Source: Kitasatospora albolonga | GTDB lineage: Bacteria > Actinomycetota > Actinomycetes > Streptomycetales > Streptomycetaceae | Direction of reading: 5' to 3' | DNA length: 64,000 bases | NCBI GenBank assembly: GCA_002082585.1 | Contig: CP020563.1 | Location: 2,908,001 to 2,972,000 of the forward strand | Shown: positions 1-8,943 of the stretch, in pieces | How positions within the stretch are numbered: the first letter of the stretch is position 1 | Layout of the letters: each line of letters opens with the position of its first letter | Made by a program: the position numbers and the translations under genes | Notes under the pieces: generated by a model | Seen by the model: the letters and a program-made list of their open reading frames with translations, nothing else | Database searches by the model: none | Told to the model about the DNA's origin: nothing

Positions 1-899
1 AACGTGACGGCCGTGTCGTCGTCGCCCGCCGTCACCCACCGCCGCACATACCGCACCCGGTCGTCGTCGCGGCCCCACCCGGAGGCGGGGGCGACCGGCA
101 GATCGGCGCGGCGGGCCGGGTCGGCGATCACGGCGTCCGCGAGGCGGCCCAGCGCGACGACGTTGAGCCGGGCCTGCGTCCGCCACTCCTCGTCCACCCG
201 CAGCCGCAACCCGTCGGTGCCGGTGAGCGAGCCGAGCGCCACCCCCGTGAAGGTGGAGAAGGGGCTCGTCTTGCACGCGGTCCGGTACACGTAACTCAGC
301 AGCGAGCGCTCGATCTTGCGCTCCTTCTTGCCGGGCCGGGCGCCGTCCGCCGGGGCCGTCCGCCGGTACGTGTCGAGCTGGGCGTCCAGGGCCGGGGAGG
401 CGAGCAGCAGGGCCCGGCGCAGCCGCTCGTGGCCGGCGAGCTCGCGCAGCGCCGCGCGGCCGCGGGCGGTCTCGGCGGCCAGCAGTGCGGCCCCCGCCGC
501 GCGCCGCTCGTCGAGGGCGCGGCGGCCGGTCAGCCAGTCGGTGAGGGTGGCGGCCGCGGCGGGGTCCAGGGCGCGGACCCGGGAGAGCAGGGCGTCGGCC
601 GTATCGGCGGCGGGCAGACGGTCGTTGAAGACGTCCCGGCGCAGCTTGAGCAGGGCGCGGCGGAGCGGCTCGTCGTCGCTGCCGCCGATCAGACCGTGCA
701 GCCGGTCCCCGGCCTTCTCGGCGAGCAGCGCCAACTGGGCTTTCTCGTCCAGGACTTCATCGGCCCAGCGGCGCCCTGCCGGGGCGCGCAGCCGCCGCAC
801 GCTCTCGACCGGCAGCCCGGCGACCCGGACCATGAAGGCGGGCCGGAGACCCGAGTGGTCGACGGGCAGGGCTCCCGAGGGGTTCATCGCGAAACTCAT
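1..899 (-). CDS. Lantibiotic-type (LanB) dehydratase, N-terminal part, cut by window edge
   Basis: This is the N-terminal 299 residues of a protein that runs off the left edge. It opens with RPAFMVRVAGLPVESV, typical of the LanB N-terminal domain, and carries TSPFSTFTGVALGSL from about residue 210, the 'R-x-K-T-S-P-F-S-T-F' signature of that domain. LanB N-domains transfer glutamate from Glu-tRNA to Ser/Thr of a precursor peptide, and elimination then gives Dha/Dhb. I chose the ATG at 899 because a G-rich Shine-Dalgarno stretch lies just upstream. It is 15 nt after the SagB stop, so it is the last visible gene of the azole-RiPP operon. Whether the full protein includes an elimination domain cannot be seen. 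Confidence 0.85.
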   Translation of the reverse strand, partial: MSFAMNPSGALPVDHSGLRPAFMVRVAGLPVESVRRLRAPAGRRWADEVLDEKAQLALLAEKAGDRLHGLIGGSDDEPLRRALLKLRRDVFNDRLPAADTADALLSRVRALDPAAAATLTDWLTGRRALDERRAAGAALLAAETARGRAALRELAGHERLRRALLLASPALDAQLDTYRRTAPADGARPGKKERKIERSLLSYVYRTACKTSPFSTFTGVALGSLTGTDGLRLRVDEEWRTQARLNVVALGRLADAVIADPARRADLPVAPASGWGRDDDRVRYVRRWVTAGDDDTAVT

Positions 900-914
900 G
901 TCCGGTCCCCCCGC

Positions 915-2498
915 TCAGGCGATCTCGTAGCGGAAGTCGGCCGGTGCGGGCCGTTCGTTGCCGATCATCATGATGAGCAGCGGCGCCTCACCCGTCCCGT
1001 CGAGTCCCAGCTCCTCGATGTAGGAGATGTTGTCGAAGCCGAGGGCCACCCCGCAGCCCAGGTCGACGGCGGACGCGGCGGTGTACAGGGACTGGGCGAC
1101 GGCCCCGACGGTGGCGTTGACCAGGCGGTATCCCCGGTCCCCGACCGCGTCCAGCACGGCGGTGGTGCGGACGGTCGGCACCAGGACGGCCCCGGCCTGC
1201 TCCAGGTTGTAGTTGGCGAGGAAGTAGTTGCGCTGGAGGAACTCCCCCGGCCGCCCCTCCTTCACCCGCCGCAGGCTGCGCCGCTCGGGGTCGTACGCGT
1301 ACGACCCCGGCGCCACCCCCTCCACATGGCTGACGAAGGCGTACAGCTTCGCCAGCCGTACGTCACCGGTGTCCCCGCCGAGCCGCGATCCGGCCACCGC
1401 CGCGGCGAGGCAGGCCGCCAGCTGCGGCCGGGTCACCGGCAGCCGGGCCTCGAAGCGGCCGAAGCTGGAGCGGCGGTCGCGCAGCGCGGTGCGGACGTCG
1501 GTCTCCAGCGGCCGGGCGGGCGGCAGTCCGACCTCCTCGGCCGCCGGGTCGGCCGGGTGCGCGGCGGCCGGGGCGAGCGCTCCGGGGGCCGGGCGGGCGG
1601 TGGCGTCGGCTGAGGTGGCGGCCTGCATCCGCAGGAGCGCGTCGAAGGCGAGGACGGTACGGGAGCGCTCGGCGTCCTTGCGGCGCACGGAGACCGACGC
1701 GGCGCACCCCTGGCCCGAACTCCCGTGGTATCCGGCCCACTTCAACGGCACGACCGCGAAGATCCCCTCCTCCTCCGGGTCCACCCCCAGCAGCTCCGCG
1801 AGCCGCGCCTCGTCGAACCAGAGCGCGGGCTCGACGGCCAGCCCCCGGGCCGCCGCCCACATCCGCCAGGTCTGGACGCAGGCGCCGAGGTCCATGGAGA
1901 CGGCGTGGAAGGAGAAGCTGTTGTACTTGAAGGCGTTCTGCCAGTACTTGATGGAGAGCACCAGATACTGGTCCGTCTCCGGCCCCGGCGCCCCCTCCCC
2001 CAGCGCGGCGCGCACCCGGCCGGTCACATCGCCGGTCAGCAGCCGCTGCATGGTGTGGTGGCGGGTGGAGTAGTAGTGCACCCCGGGCGGTACGGGGCCG
2101 CTCGGCCCGGAGACCCAGTGGACGGCGACCGGGTAGAGCCCGCCGCCGGAGGCCGAGCCGCGCGACCAGTTGGCCAGCGGGTAGAAGGGCAGGGCGCTCA
2201 GGTCGGTGTTGGCCTGGACACCCAGACGGCGGCCGGTGAGCCCGTAGGAGTCGCGGAGCATCCCGGAGAGGGTCACGAGGTCGAACTCGCCTTCTTCCGG
2301 CGCCCCTTCGGCGCACAGGCCCCGGTCGAGCGTGGCGTCGGCGGGATAGGGGGCGTCGGGCAGCGGGAAGCTGTCGGCGCCCGGGTAGAACTTGGCCTTG
2401 CGGGGCCCGTCCTGCCAGTTCGGTACGTAGTCGGCGGGGTCCATCGGGACCCGGCCGCGGTGCATGATCGCGTCGGCGTATTCATGGGCGTATCCCAT
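915..2498 (-). CDS. SagB-type azoline dehydrogenase (FMN)
   Basis: This 527-residue protein should oxidise thiazolines/oxazolines to azoles on the precursor peptide. It has two nitroreductase-like halves. The first has SRGSASGGGLYPV at about 112-124 and FKYNSFSFHAVSMDLGAC at about 190-207. The second starts DRRSSFGRFE (341-350), a likely FMN-contact segment, and continues with GYRLVNATVGAVAQSLYTAA (456-475) and LIMMIGNE near the end. The ATG at 2498 is preceded by AAGGAG at ideal spacing; a GTG at 2516 in frame is less likely. It follows the YcaO gene by 48 nt. In lactazole-type pathways this activity is fused to an elimination domain; here it is free-standing. Confidence 0.88.
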   Translation of the reverse strand: MGYAHEYADAIMHRGRVPMDPADYVPNWQDGPRKAKFYPGADSFPLPDAPYPADATLDRGLCAEGAPEEGEFDLVTLSGMLRDSYGLTGRRLGVQANTDLSALPFYPLANWSRGSASGGGLYPVAVHWVSGPSGPVPPGVHYYSTRHHTMQRLLTGDVTGRVRAALGEGAPGPETDQYLVLSIKYWQNAFKYNSFSFHAVSMDLGACVQTWRMWAAARGLAVEPALWFDEARLAELLGVDPEEEGIFAVVPLKWAGYHGSSGQGCAASVSVRRKDAERSRTVLAFDALLRMQAATSADATARPAPGALAPAAAHPADPAAEEVGLPPARPLETDVRTALRDRRSSFGRFEARLPVTRPQLAACLAAAVAGSRLGGDTGDVRLAKLYAFVSHVEGVAPGSYAYDPERRSLRRVKEGRPGEFLQRNYFLANYNLEQAGAVLVPTVRTTAVLDAVGDRGYRLVNATVGAVAQSLYTAASAVDLGCGVALGFDNISYIEELGLDGTGEAPLLIMMIGNERPAPADFRYEIA

Positions 2499-2546
2499 GG
2501 CGGGCTCCTTGGTCACGGCAGGGGCGGAAGGGCGGCCGGGGGGCGG

Positions 2547-4523
2547 TCAGGGGAACGGGTGCGGGGCCGGGTTGAGGTCGGCGTCGGTGAGGTCCGCCGT
2601 CCGCAGCCCCGCCTCGCGCAGCGCGGTCCGCAGCCGGGGCATCCGCAGGGCGCGCTGCCGGCTCCAGCCGAAGTCGATGGGCAGCAGACCGGGGACGAGG
2701 ACGCTCACCGTGGTCAGCCCCAGGGCCCGCTGCTCGGGCATGGTCTGGTCGACCACGACCACGTCGAACCCGGCGGCCGTGACGGCGTCCACACACCGCC
2801 CGAGGTCCTCGCGCAGATCGCCGGAGACCGGGAGGACCGGCCGGGCCCCGGGCCCGTCCCCGTACAACTCCTCGAAGGAGAGAGGCGGTTGGCGTACGGA
2901 GCCGGGGGCGCCGAGCAGGAAGTCCGCGTGGTCGCCCATCTCCGGGATGCCGTAGGCGAGGGGGTGGTCATGGAGGGCGGCCACCTGGTCGAAGTCGTCC
3001 GCCATCGCCCGCAGCCGCTCCTCGTCGCGCTCGGTGCGGCCCTGGAGGTTGACGGCGTCGGTGGCGATCTCGCAGAGCGCCCCGGCCAGGGCCGCCTCGG
3101 GGTCGAGTCCGGCGCCCGCGCCGAAGCACATCCGGCCGAGACCGCCGTCGGGGCGGACGGCGACCCCGGTGACGACGGGGATGGGGAAGGTGATCCGGGT
3201 GTCGAAGAACCGGGCCTCGTACCCGTACATCTCCAGCCGGTCCACCATCTGGCGGGTGGCCGGGCGGCGGCTGGTGCGCGGGTCGATCTCGGGCAGCGCG
3301 GCCCGCCCGTACCAGGAGAGCAGGAACGCGTCCCGCTCCACGACCTCCATCAGCCCGAAGTAGACGGCCTCCTCCAACGCCCCGCCCGACGCACAGCCGT
3401 TGGAGCTCTCCTGCACGAACCGGTTCTCCAGGCCCGGCGCGTGGTAGTACGTGAGCACCTCCGGCACCAGCACGGTCCGCTCGTCCCGCAGCGACCAGCC
3501 CCGCACCCACGGGATCTCCCGGTCCGAAGTGAACGGCAGGACACGGGGGTTGGCGGCGTGGAAGGCATCGGAGTAGAGGCCGACGGTCCGGGGGTCGACC
3601 GCCGCCCGGCCGTCCGCCCGCAGGTCGTCCAGGCTCGCCCGCACCTGGGCGTGCTTGGCCCGCGACCGCATCCCCGCATACCGCTCCAGCCCTTCCAGCA
3701 CTCCGATCCGCACGCTCTCGGCGAAGGTGTCGGCGTGCCCGCCCCAGAACGTCTCGCGCAGATAGGGGCCCGAACGCATCGAGAAGCAGCCGACAGTGGC
3801 CGAGGTGGAGGTGGAGGAGACGTCCTGGACGACGGAGGGGCCGAGGGAGCCGCAGACCGGGTTGGCGTACGGCTCGATGGGCAGCTCGTACGTCCCGATG
3901 TCCCGGACCCGGAAGCCGCCGGGGCGCAGCTTGGGCGCGGGCTTCAGGGTGATGGTGGCGGCCTCGTCGGTGTCGGGCTCCGGGGTGGCGCAGACCGGGC
4001 ACTCGGGGTCCGGGACGAGCGGGTAGTGGCGGACGGCCAGGGTCTGAAGGTCGACCAGATGGACGGCGGGGAAGGCCCCGGCCTCCGGGCCGCCGCCGCT
4101 CAGCCGGGCGGCGATCAGCCCGGCCACCGCCTCCGCCGCGAAGGGCGTGAGGTACGGGGACGGGCCCGCCGCCCGGGTCCCCGCACCCAGCTCCAGCGCC
4201 TCGCGCAGGGGGACCGAACGCACGGCCTGCCAGCGGCGCTCCAGGCAACGCGAGCACGGGAGTCGGGGACCGCTGAGACCTGCGGGGTCCGCTGCCGGGA
4301 AGGGGCCGATGACGGCGTGGCGGCCGTAGTAGCGGACCGGGACGGCAGCGTCGGCCGGGACCGCCTCCGCCCTGAACGCGTCCCGTACGCCGAGGGGTTG
4401 GACGTCCAGGAGGGGAGTCCCGGCCTCGGCGTGCGGGGCGAGCCCGGCCCGTATCAGCTCGGTGAACAGGGTGGTGGACTCCCCCAGGACGGGCGGGGCG
4501 GCCACCGGTGTCTCAACGGGCAT
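2547..4523 (-). CDS. YcaO-domain cyclodehydratase with truncated E1-like N-terminus
   Basis: This 658-residue ATP-dependent enzyme should form azoline rings from Cys/Ser/Thr of a RiPP precursor. Residues 240-658 are YcaO: GVLEGLERYAG near 274-284, EEAVYFGLMEVVERDAF at 384-400 (Glu/Arg ATP-Mg residues), ALCEIATDAVNLQGR near 482-496, and the proline-rich tail NPAPHPFP typical of azoline-forming YcaOs. Residues 60-180 contain GRHAVIGPF, then CSRC (90-93) and CPVC (175-178), matching the zinc-binding part of E1-like partner proteins. The ATG at 4523 lies 11 nt inside the preceding gene, so translation is probably coupled. The next gene is the SagB dehydrogenase. Confidence 0.9.
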   Translation of the reverse strand: MPVETPVAAPPVLGESTTLFTELIRAGLAPHAEAGTPLLDVQPLGVRDAFRAEAVPADAAVPVRYYGRHAVIGPFPAADPAGLSGPRLPCSRCLERRWQAVRSVPLREALELGAGTRAAGPSPYLTPFAAEAVAGLIAARLSGGGPEAGAFPAVHLVDLQTLAVRHYPLVPDPECPVCATPEPDTDEAATITLKPAPKLRPGGFRVRDIGTYELPIEPYANPVCGSLGPSVVQDVSSTSTSATVGCFSMRSGPYLRETFWGGHADTFAESVRIGVLEGLERYAGMRSRAKHAQVRASLDDLRADGRAAVDPRTVGLYSDAFHAANPRVLPFTSDREIPWVRGWSLRDERTVLVPEVLTYYHAPGLENRFVQESSNGCASGGALEEAVYFGLMEVVERDAFLLSWYGRAALPEIDPRTSRRPATRQMVDRLEMYGYEARFFDTRITFPIPVVTGVAVRPDGGLGRMCFGAGAGLDPEAALAGALCEIATDAVNLQGRTERDEERLRAMADDFDQVAALHDHPLAYGIPEMGDHADFLLGAPGSVRQPPLSFEELYGDGPGARPVLPVSGDLREDLGRCVDAVTAAGFDVVVVDQTMPEQRALGLTTVSVLVPGLLPIDFGWSRQRALRMPRLRTALREAGLRTADLTDADLNPAPHPFP

Positions 4524-6888
4524 CAGGGCCACCCGGGATGAGGGAGTCCACCGTGACCAGCACCCGGGCCGTGGCGATGGAGCCCGCCAGGAGGTCGGCC
4601 GGGGTGGTGTCCACGTACAGCGCGTCGCGCCCGGTGGCACGCAGCCGGTCCAGCACCGCGTCGAACGTCGTCTCCGCCCCCTTCACCGGCACCGACTCCC
4701 CGCCGACCGCGATCGCCGCCGGGGCGAGGTCCCCCAGCAGCGGGTCACCGAGGTCGACCACCGCCCCCGGGTCCTCGGCGGCCAGCTGGACCTGGCCGAG
4801 GAGATCGCGCAGGGCCGAGGCCGCCGCCGTACGCCGGGAGAGCCCGGCCCCGACCGCCCAACGGCCCCGCGCGGAGGCGTCGGACGCCTCGTGGGCCGAA
4901 CCCCCTTGTGCGGACGGGCTGTTCGCCTCGCGGGCCGAACTTCTAAGCGTGGAAGGGCTGTTCGCCTCGCGGGCCAGGACCACGTGGGCCGAGGTGCGCC
5001 CCTCCTCCCCCAGGTCCAGCAGCTCCACCGCGATGTCCAGGTTGGCGGCCGACTTCAGCAGGAACACCAGCTCCGGGTCGTCGCCGTCGGCCGCGACCGG
5101 GCTGACCGGGGTGGTGCCCCGCACCGCCCGGACCAGGGCGTCGTGCGCGAGCGCCGAGAGCAGCCCCTGCCCGGCCGCCTCCGCCGCGCTGCCGCCCGCC
5201 CCGGAACCGGCCCGGCTCGCCAGCTGCGCCCGGTCCCGGTTGTGCGGGCCGAAGGGGCGCAGGGCCGCCGCCAGAACCCGTACGGGCTCCTTGCTGATCA
5301 GCGAGGTCGCCACCGCCCAGGCGGTGGGCTCGGCACCGGTGCCGCCGCCCGTGGTGAGGTCGGCGGGGCCGAGGGTGCGTACGGTCTGGCGCGGACCGTC
5401 CTGCCCGGCCTCCGCGAGCGGTACGACGTGCTCGACGTACGCCTCCGCCGCCGCGTACAGCGCCCGCATCCGCGCCCCCGCCAGGTGGTGCACGTCGAAC
5501 GCGCCGATCCTCCTGCGCACCCCGCCGCCGAGCGCCACCTCCACCCGGCTGAGCTTCAGCGGGGTCTGGGTCAGCTCCTCGTCGTCGTACCGGCTGAAGA
5601 TCCCGGTGTACGGGCGCACCAGCGCCGTGCTGATCCGGTTCAACTCCTCGACCAGCGCCTCCGCGTCCCGGGCCGTCTCCACGGTCGGGGTGACGGGCAG
5701 CGCGAGGGCGTCCGGCAGCGCGGCGGGGGCCGGACCCTGGTCGGCCGTGAGGGCGGCGCAGCGGGTGCAGCGGGGGTGGGGGTGGACCGGTTCGGCCATC
5801 ACGTCGAGCGATGCGAGGTCCTGGACGAGGAGCTGACCGGCCGTCTCGGCGGGGAGGGCGCCGGTGGTGAGGCGGAAGATCTCGTAGCCGACGAGGTTGC
5901 CGACCATCGCCGCGACCGGGCCGGTGAGGGTGTCGCCGGAGACGGGGACGGCTCCGGCCGCCTCGCTCCACAACGTGGCGGCGTTGCCCGCGTCGACGTT
6001 GGCGCCGAGGCGCAGGAGCGCGCAGGACCAGCAGCCGGTGGAGGTGGCGGTGGCGAGCGGGCCGACGATCAGGCGGCGGCCGAAGAGCCAGGCGGGGATG
6101 AGCGTGACGCCTTCGGGGACCCCGGCGGCCAGCAGGGCGTGGGTCCGCGCCCCGGCCCCGGCGCCGGTGACCACGACGACGTCGTACCCGGCCAGCTCGG
6201 GCCAGGCCGCGTCCACTTCGGCTCCGGCGTTGATCGTCTCGATCCGCGCTCCGGCCCTGGCGGCCTCGGCTGTCACGTCGTCGTGGGCGGTGGTGGTGCC
6301 GATCCGGGCGCAGCCGTTGCGCACCAGGCTCAGCGCGCACCAGCGGGCGGTCTCGTCGTCACCGAGGACGGCGACGCGGGTGGCACGGTAGCGGGCGAAG
6401 CGGGCGGGGGCGCCGTCGGTGTAGTGGTCGACGTAGGCGATCTGGGCGGCGAATCGCTCGGTGATCTCATCCGGGAGGTCGTTGTCCCCGGAGGCCCCCT
6501 CGGCTCCGGTGGTGTCCGTGGTGCTTTCGGTGGCCGGGATGCCGCGGGCGAAGCCGCGCGCGTACAGCGTCCTGACCAGTTCGGCGGCCATCGCCCGTTG
6601 GGCCGGGCCGAATCCGGCGCACAGTTCGTCCATCCGGTGGTGGCCGGTGAGGTGGGGGACGACGAGGGAGGCGAAGCGGTAGGCGGTGCGGCCGGTGAGG
6701 TGGAAGCCGCCGTCGGCGTTGTGGAAGAGCACGCCACCGGGGGTCTCGGTGAACAGGACGTCCCGGCGGATGCGCGGGCGGGTCGCCGCGAGCGCGTCGA
6801 AGGCGCTGGTGGGGGCGGGCCCGGCGGGTGCGGTGGGTGCGGACCCGGCGGCGGGTGCGGCGGGTGCGGGGGAGGCGCTCTCGGCCAT
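4513..6888 (-). CDS. E1-like (ThiF-fold) leader-binding scaffold fused to degenerate YcaO-like domain
   Basis: This 791-residue protein is of the 'TOMM precursor leader peptide-binding' type. Residues 35-120 probably form the winged-helix recognition element. Residues 168-290 are a Rossmann E1-like fold whose nucleotide loop is degenerate (VAVLGDDETA instead of GxGxxG). CWSC (286-289) and CTRC (374-377) should bind zinc. Residues 410-791 resemble YcaO in layout, ending with DALYVDTTPADLLAGSIATARVL where the neighbour has VVVVDQTMPEQRALGLTTVSVL, but they lack the E-x-x-E-R residues and the proline tail. Three 13-residue repeats (639-677) interrupt this part. The ATG at 6888 has GAAGG upstream and sits 4 nt after the SARP stop. 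It likely presents the leader peptide to the YcaO enzyme. Confidence 0.85.
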   Translation of the reverse strand: MAESASPAPAAPAAGSAPTAPAGPAPTSAFDALAATRPRIRRDVLFTETPGGVLFHNADGGFHLTGRTAYRFASLVVPHLTGHHRMDELCAGFGPAQRAMAAELVRTLYARGFARGIPATESTTDTTGAEGASGDNDLPDEITERFAAQIAYVDHYTDGAPARFARYRATRVAVLGDDETARWCALSLVRNGCARIGTTTAHDDVTAEAARAGARIETINAGAEVDAAWPELAGYDVVVVTGAGAGARTHALLAAGVPEGVTLIPAWLFGRRLIVGPLATATSTGCWSCALLRLGANVDAGNAATLWSEAAGAVPVSGDTLTGPVAAMVGNLVGYEIFRLTTGALPAETAGQLLVQDLASLDVMAEPVHPHPRCTRCAALTADQGPAPAALPDALALPVTPTVETARDAEALVEELNRISTALVRPYTGIFSRYDDEELTQTPLKLSRVEVALGGGVRRRIGAFDVHHLAGARMRALYAAAEAYVEHVVPLAEAGQDGPRQTVRTLGPADLTTGGGTGAEPTAWAVATSLISKEPVRVLAAALRPFGPHNRDRAQLASRAGSGAGGSAAEAAGQGLLSALAHDALVRAVRGTTPVSPVAADGDDPELVFLLKSAANLDIAVELLDLGEEGRTSAHVVLAREANSPSTLRSSAREANSPSAQGGSAHEASDASARGRWAVGAGLSRRTAAASALRDLLGQVQLAAEDPGAVVDLGDPLLGDLAPAAIAVGGESVPVKGAETTFDAVLDRLRATGRDALYVDTTPADLLAGSIATARVLVTVDSLIPGGPDAR
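4858..4974 (-). repeat. Three tandem 39-bp repeats inside the E1-like gene
   Basis: Three in-frame 39-bp units encode AREANSPSTLRSS, AREANSPSAQGGS and AHEASDASARGRW. The first unit uses CTT, AGA and AGT, codons that are rare in this genome. They form a hydrophilic insert in the degenerate YcaO-like region. Confidence 0.85.
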
Positions 6889-6892
6889 GGGC

Positions 6893-8926
6893 TCACACCT
6901 TCTCTGTGCGGCGGTCACGGATACGGACGGTTCTTCGCAGATGGGCGCGGAGCAGCTCGTGCACGCGGTACGGACCCGGCGGCCCGTCCTCCAGGAGTCC
7001 GGCGTCGGCGAGTTGTTCCAGTACGTCTTCGGGGACGGACGGGCGGTCGTGGTTCTCCGGGCCGTCCGGGCCGTTCTCTCCGTCGGCCTCGCGCAGGAGT
7101 TCCGGCGGGCCGGTGCCGATACGGAGGAGGGCTTCGGAGAGCCGGGGGTCGAGGCGGCCGAGCGCACGGTCGAAGAGGCCGCTCACCGAGTGGTCCGGGG
7201 AGTCGGTCAGGGTGAGCCGGGCCAGCGGGTCGTCCCCCAGCCAGTCGACGGCGTCCCCGAGCCGCAGCCCGGGGCGGGTGAGCAACCGGGCGGTGAGGAT
7301 GCGCAGGGCGGCCGGGAAGTGGCCGCAGAGGGTGGCGAGCCGTTGGGCGGCCCGCGGTTCGGCCTCGACCCGTTCGGCGCCGAGGGCGGCGAGCAGGAAC
7401 GCGTACGACTCCGCCTCCGTGAAGGCGGTCAGCCGGTGCACCCAGCCGCCGTGGGTGGCGATGAGACCGCCGAGCCCCATCCGGCTGGTGACGACGACGG
7501 CCAGGTCGGGGCCTTCGGGGTGGGCCGGGGTTCCTCCGGCGGGCGGCCGGGGCGGGCCTCCGGCCAGCACGCCGGGGGTGAGCAGCGGGCGGACCTGGTC
7601 GGCGTCGACCACGTCGTCCAGGATCAGCAGGGCCCGGCCGACCACCGTGCCCGAACCGCCGCTTCCCCCCGTCCTGCCGGTTCCGCCCGTACCACCCGTA
7701 CCGCCGGTTGCGCCCGTACCGCCGGTTCCTCCCGTACCGCCGGGGCCGAGCGCGGCGGCCACGTCGGCGGCGATCTCGTCCGCCGTACGGGGACGGCCGT
7801 CCGGCCGGGTCATCCGGACGAGCAGCCGCCCGGCCGGGAAGCTGTCCCGCACCAGGTGGGCGACGTGCTGGGCCAGGGCGGTCTTGCCGATGCCGGGGGC
7901 GCCGGAGACCAGCACGGCGAGGGGGCGCTGGCCGTCGGCGCCGTGCGGGGGCTCGGCGGTGAGACGGGCGGCCATGGCCTCGGCCTCCGCCGCCCGGCCG
8001 GTGAAGTGCGGCACGACGGCGACGGGCCCGGCCCCGGGGGCGACGGCCACGCCCTGGACGGCCCGGGGGGCGGGCGCCGGGTGCGGCCCCGGTTCCGGCG
8101 TACCGGCGGCCTCCAGGGCGGGCACGCCGGGCGTCGGGGCGGCGGCGGTCACGCGGGCCGTTGTCCCGGCCTGGACGACGGCCCCCAGGTCCTCGCCCCG
8201 CAGGATGGACAGCTCCAGCTGCCGCAGGGACGGCGAGGGGTCCACACCCAGCTCGTCCAGGAGGAAGCCCTTGACCCTCCGGTACTCGGCAAGGGCCTGG
8301 GACTGGCGCCCGCTGCGGTAAAGGGCCTCGATGAGCTGCTCGTGGAACCGCTCGTGGCCCGGGTATACGCGCGTAGCTGCCCAGAGGTCGACCAGGGCGT
8401 CACCGCAGCGCCCGAGCCCCAGCAGCAGATCGCAGACCCGCTCGACCGCCCGGAGCCGCTCCTCCGCGAGCCGGGGTACCTCGTCCCGGTGCAGGACGTC
8501 GGACCGCACGTTGGCGAGCAGTGAACCCTGCCAGAGGGAGAGGGCGTCCTTGAGCGTGTACAGCTCCGCCTCCGGGTCCCGGGCGAGGGCGGCGGCCCGG
8601 CGCACCTGGTCGCGGAAGCCGAGGAGGTCCAGGGTCGAGGGCCCGGCGGTGATCCGGTAGCCGCCGGGGACCGCCTCGATGGAGGTACTGGTGACCCCGT
8701 GCTTGGTGAAGAGCCGACGCAGCCGCAGGACGCAGGTCTGGAGCGCGGCCCTGGCGGTGGCGGGCTGGTCCTCCCCCCAGACCGCCCGCTGCAAGTACTC
8801 GGCGGAGACGGTGGAGTTGGCGTTCAGCAGGAGCGCGGCGAGCAGGATGACGGGCTTGGATGGCTGGAGGACGACGACATCGGGTCCGTCCGCGAGGGCC
8901 AGCGGACCGAGCAGCTGAAACCGCAT
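6893..8926 (-). CDS. SARP-family pathway activator with NB-ARC ATPase domain (AfsR-like)
   Basis: This 677-residue regulator has an OmpR-type DNA-binding domain (about 1-95, starting RFQLLGPLALADG), a bacterial transcriptional activation domain (about 100-245, with GYRITAGPSTLDLLGF and LWQGSLLANV), and an NB-ARC ATPase with Walker A SGAPGIGKTALAQ near residue 340 and Walker B LLILDDVV near 435. A Gly/Thr-rich run of about 30 residues (GGT repeats, DNA about 7648-7745) lies between the Walker motifs. No C-terminal TPR part is present, so it is shorter than AfsR. The ATG at 8926 is preferred over the upstream in-frame start at 8971, which would overlap the preceding gene. Its place as second gene of the RiPP operon suggests it controls the cluster. 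Confidence 0.88.
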   Translation of the reverse strand: MRFQLLGPLALADGPDVVVLQPSKPVILLAALLLNANSTVSAEYLQRAVWGEDQPATARAALQTCVLRLRRLFTKHGVTSTSIEAVPGGYRITAGPSTLDLLGFRDQVRRAAALARDPEAELYTLKDALSLWQGSLLANVRSDVLHRDEVPRLAEERLRAVERVCDLLLGLGRCGDALVDLWAATRVYPGHERFHEQLIEALYRSGRQSQALAEYRRVKGFLLDELGVDPSPSLRQLELSILRGEDLGAVVQAGTTARVTAAAPTPGVPALEAAGTPEPGPHPAPAPRAVQGVAVAPGAGPVAVVPHFTGRAAEAEAMAARLTAEPPHGADGQRPLAVLVSGAPGIGKTALAQHVAHLVRDSFPAGRLLVRMTRPDGRPRTADEIAADVAAALGPGGTGGTGGTGATGGTGGTGGTGRTGGSGGSGTVVGRALLILDDVVDADQVRPLLTPGVLAGGPPRPPAGGTPAHPEGPDLAVVVTSRMGLGGLIATHGGWVHRLTAFTEAESYAFLLAALGAERVEAEPRAAQRLATLCGHFPAALRILTARLLTRPGLRLGDAVDWLGDDPLARLTLTDSPDHSVSGLFDRALGRLDPRLSEALLRIGTGPPELLREADGENGPDGPENHDRPSVPEDVLEQLADAGLLEDGPPGPYRVHELLRAHLRRTVRIRDRRTEKV

Positions 8927-8943
8927 CACGATCCGGCCCGGCC

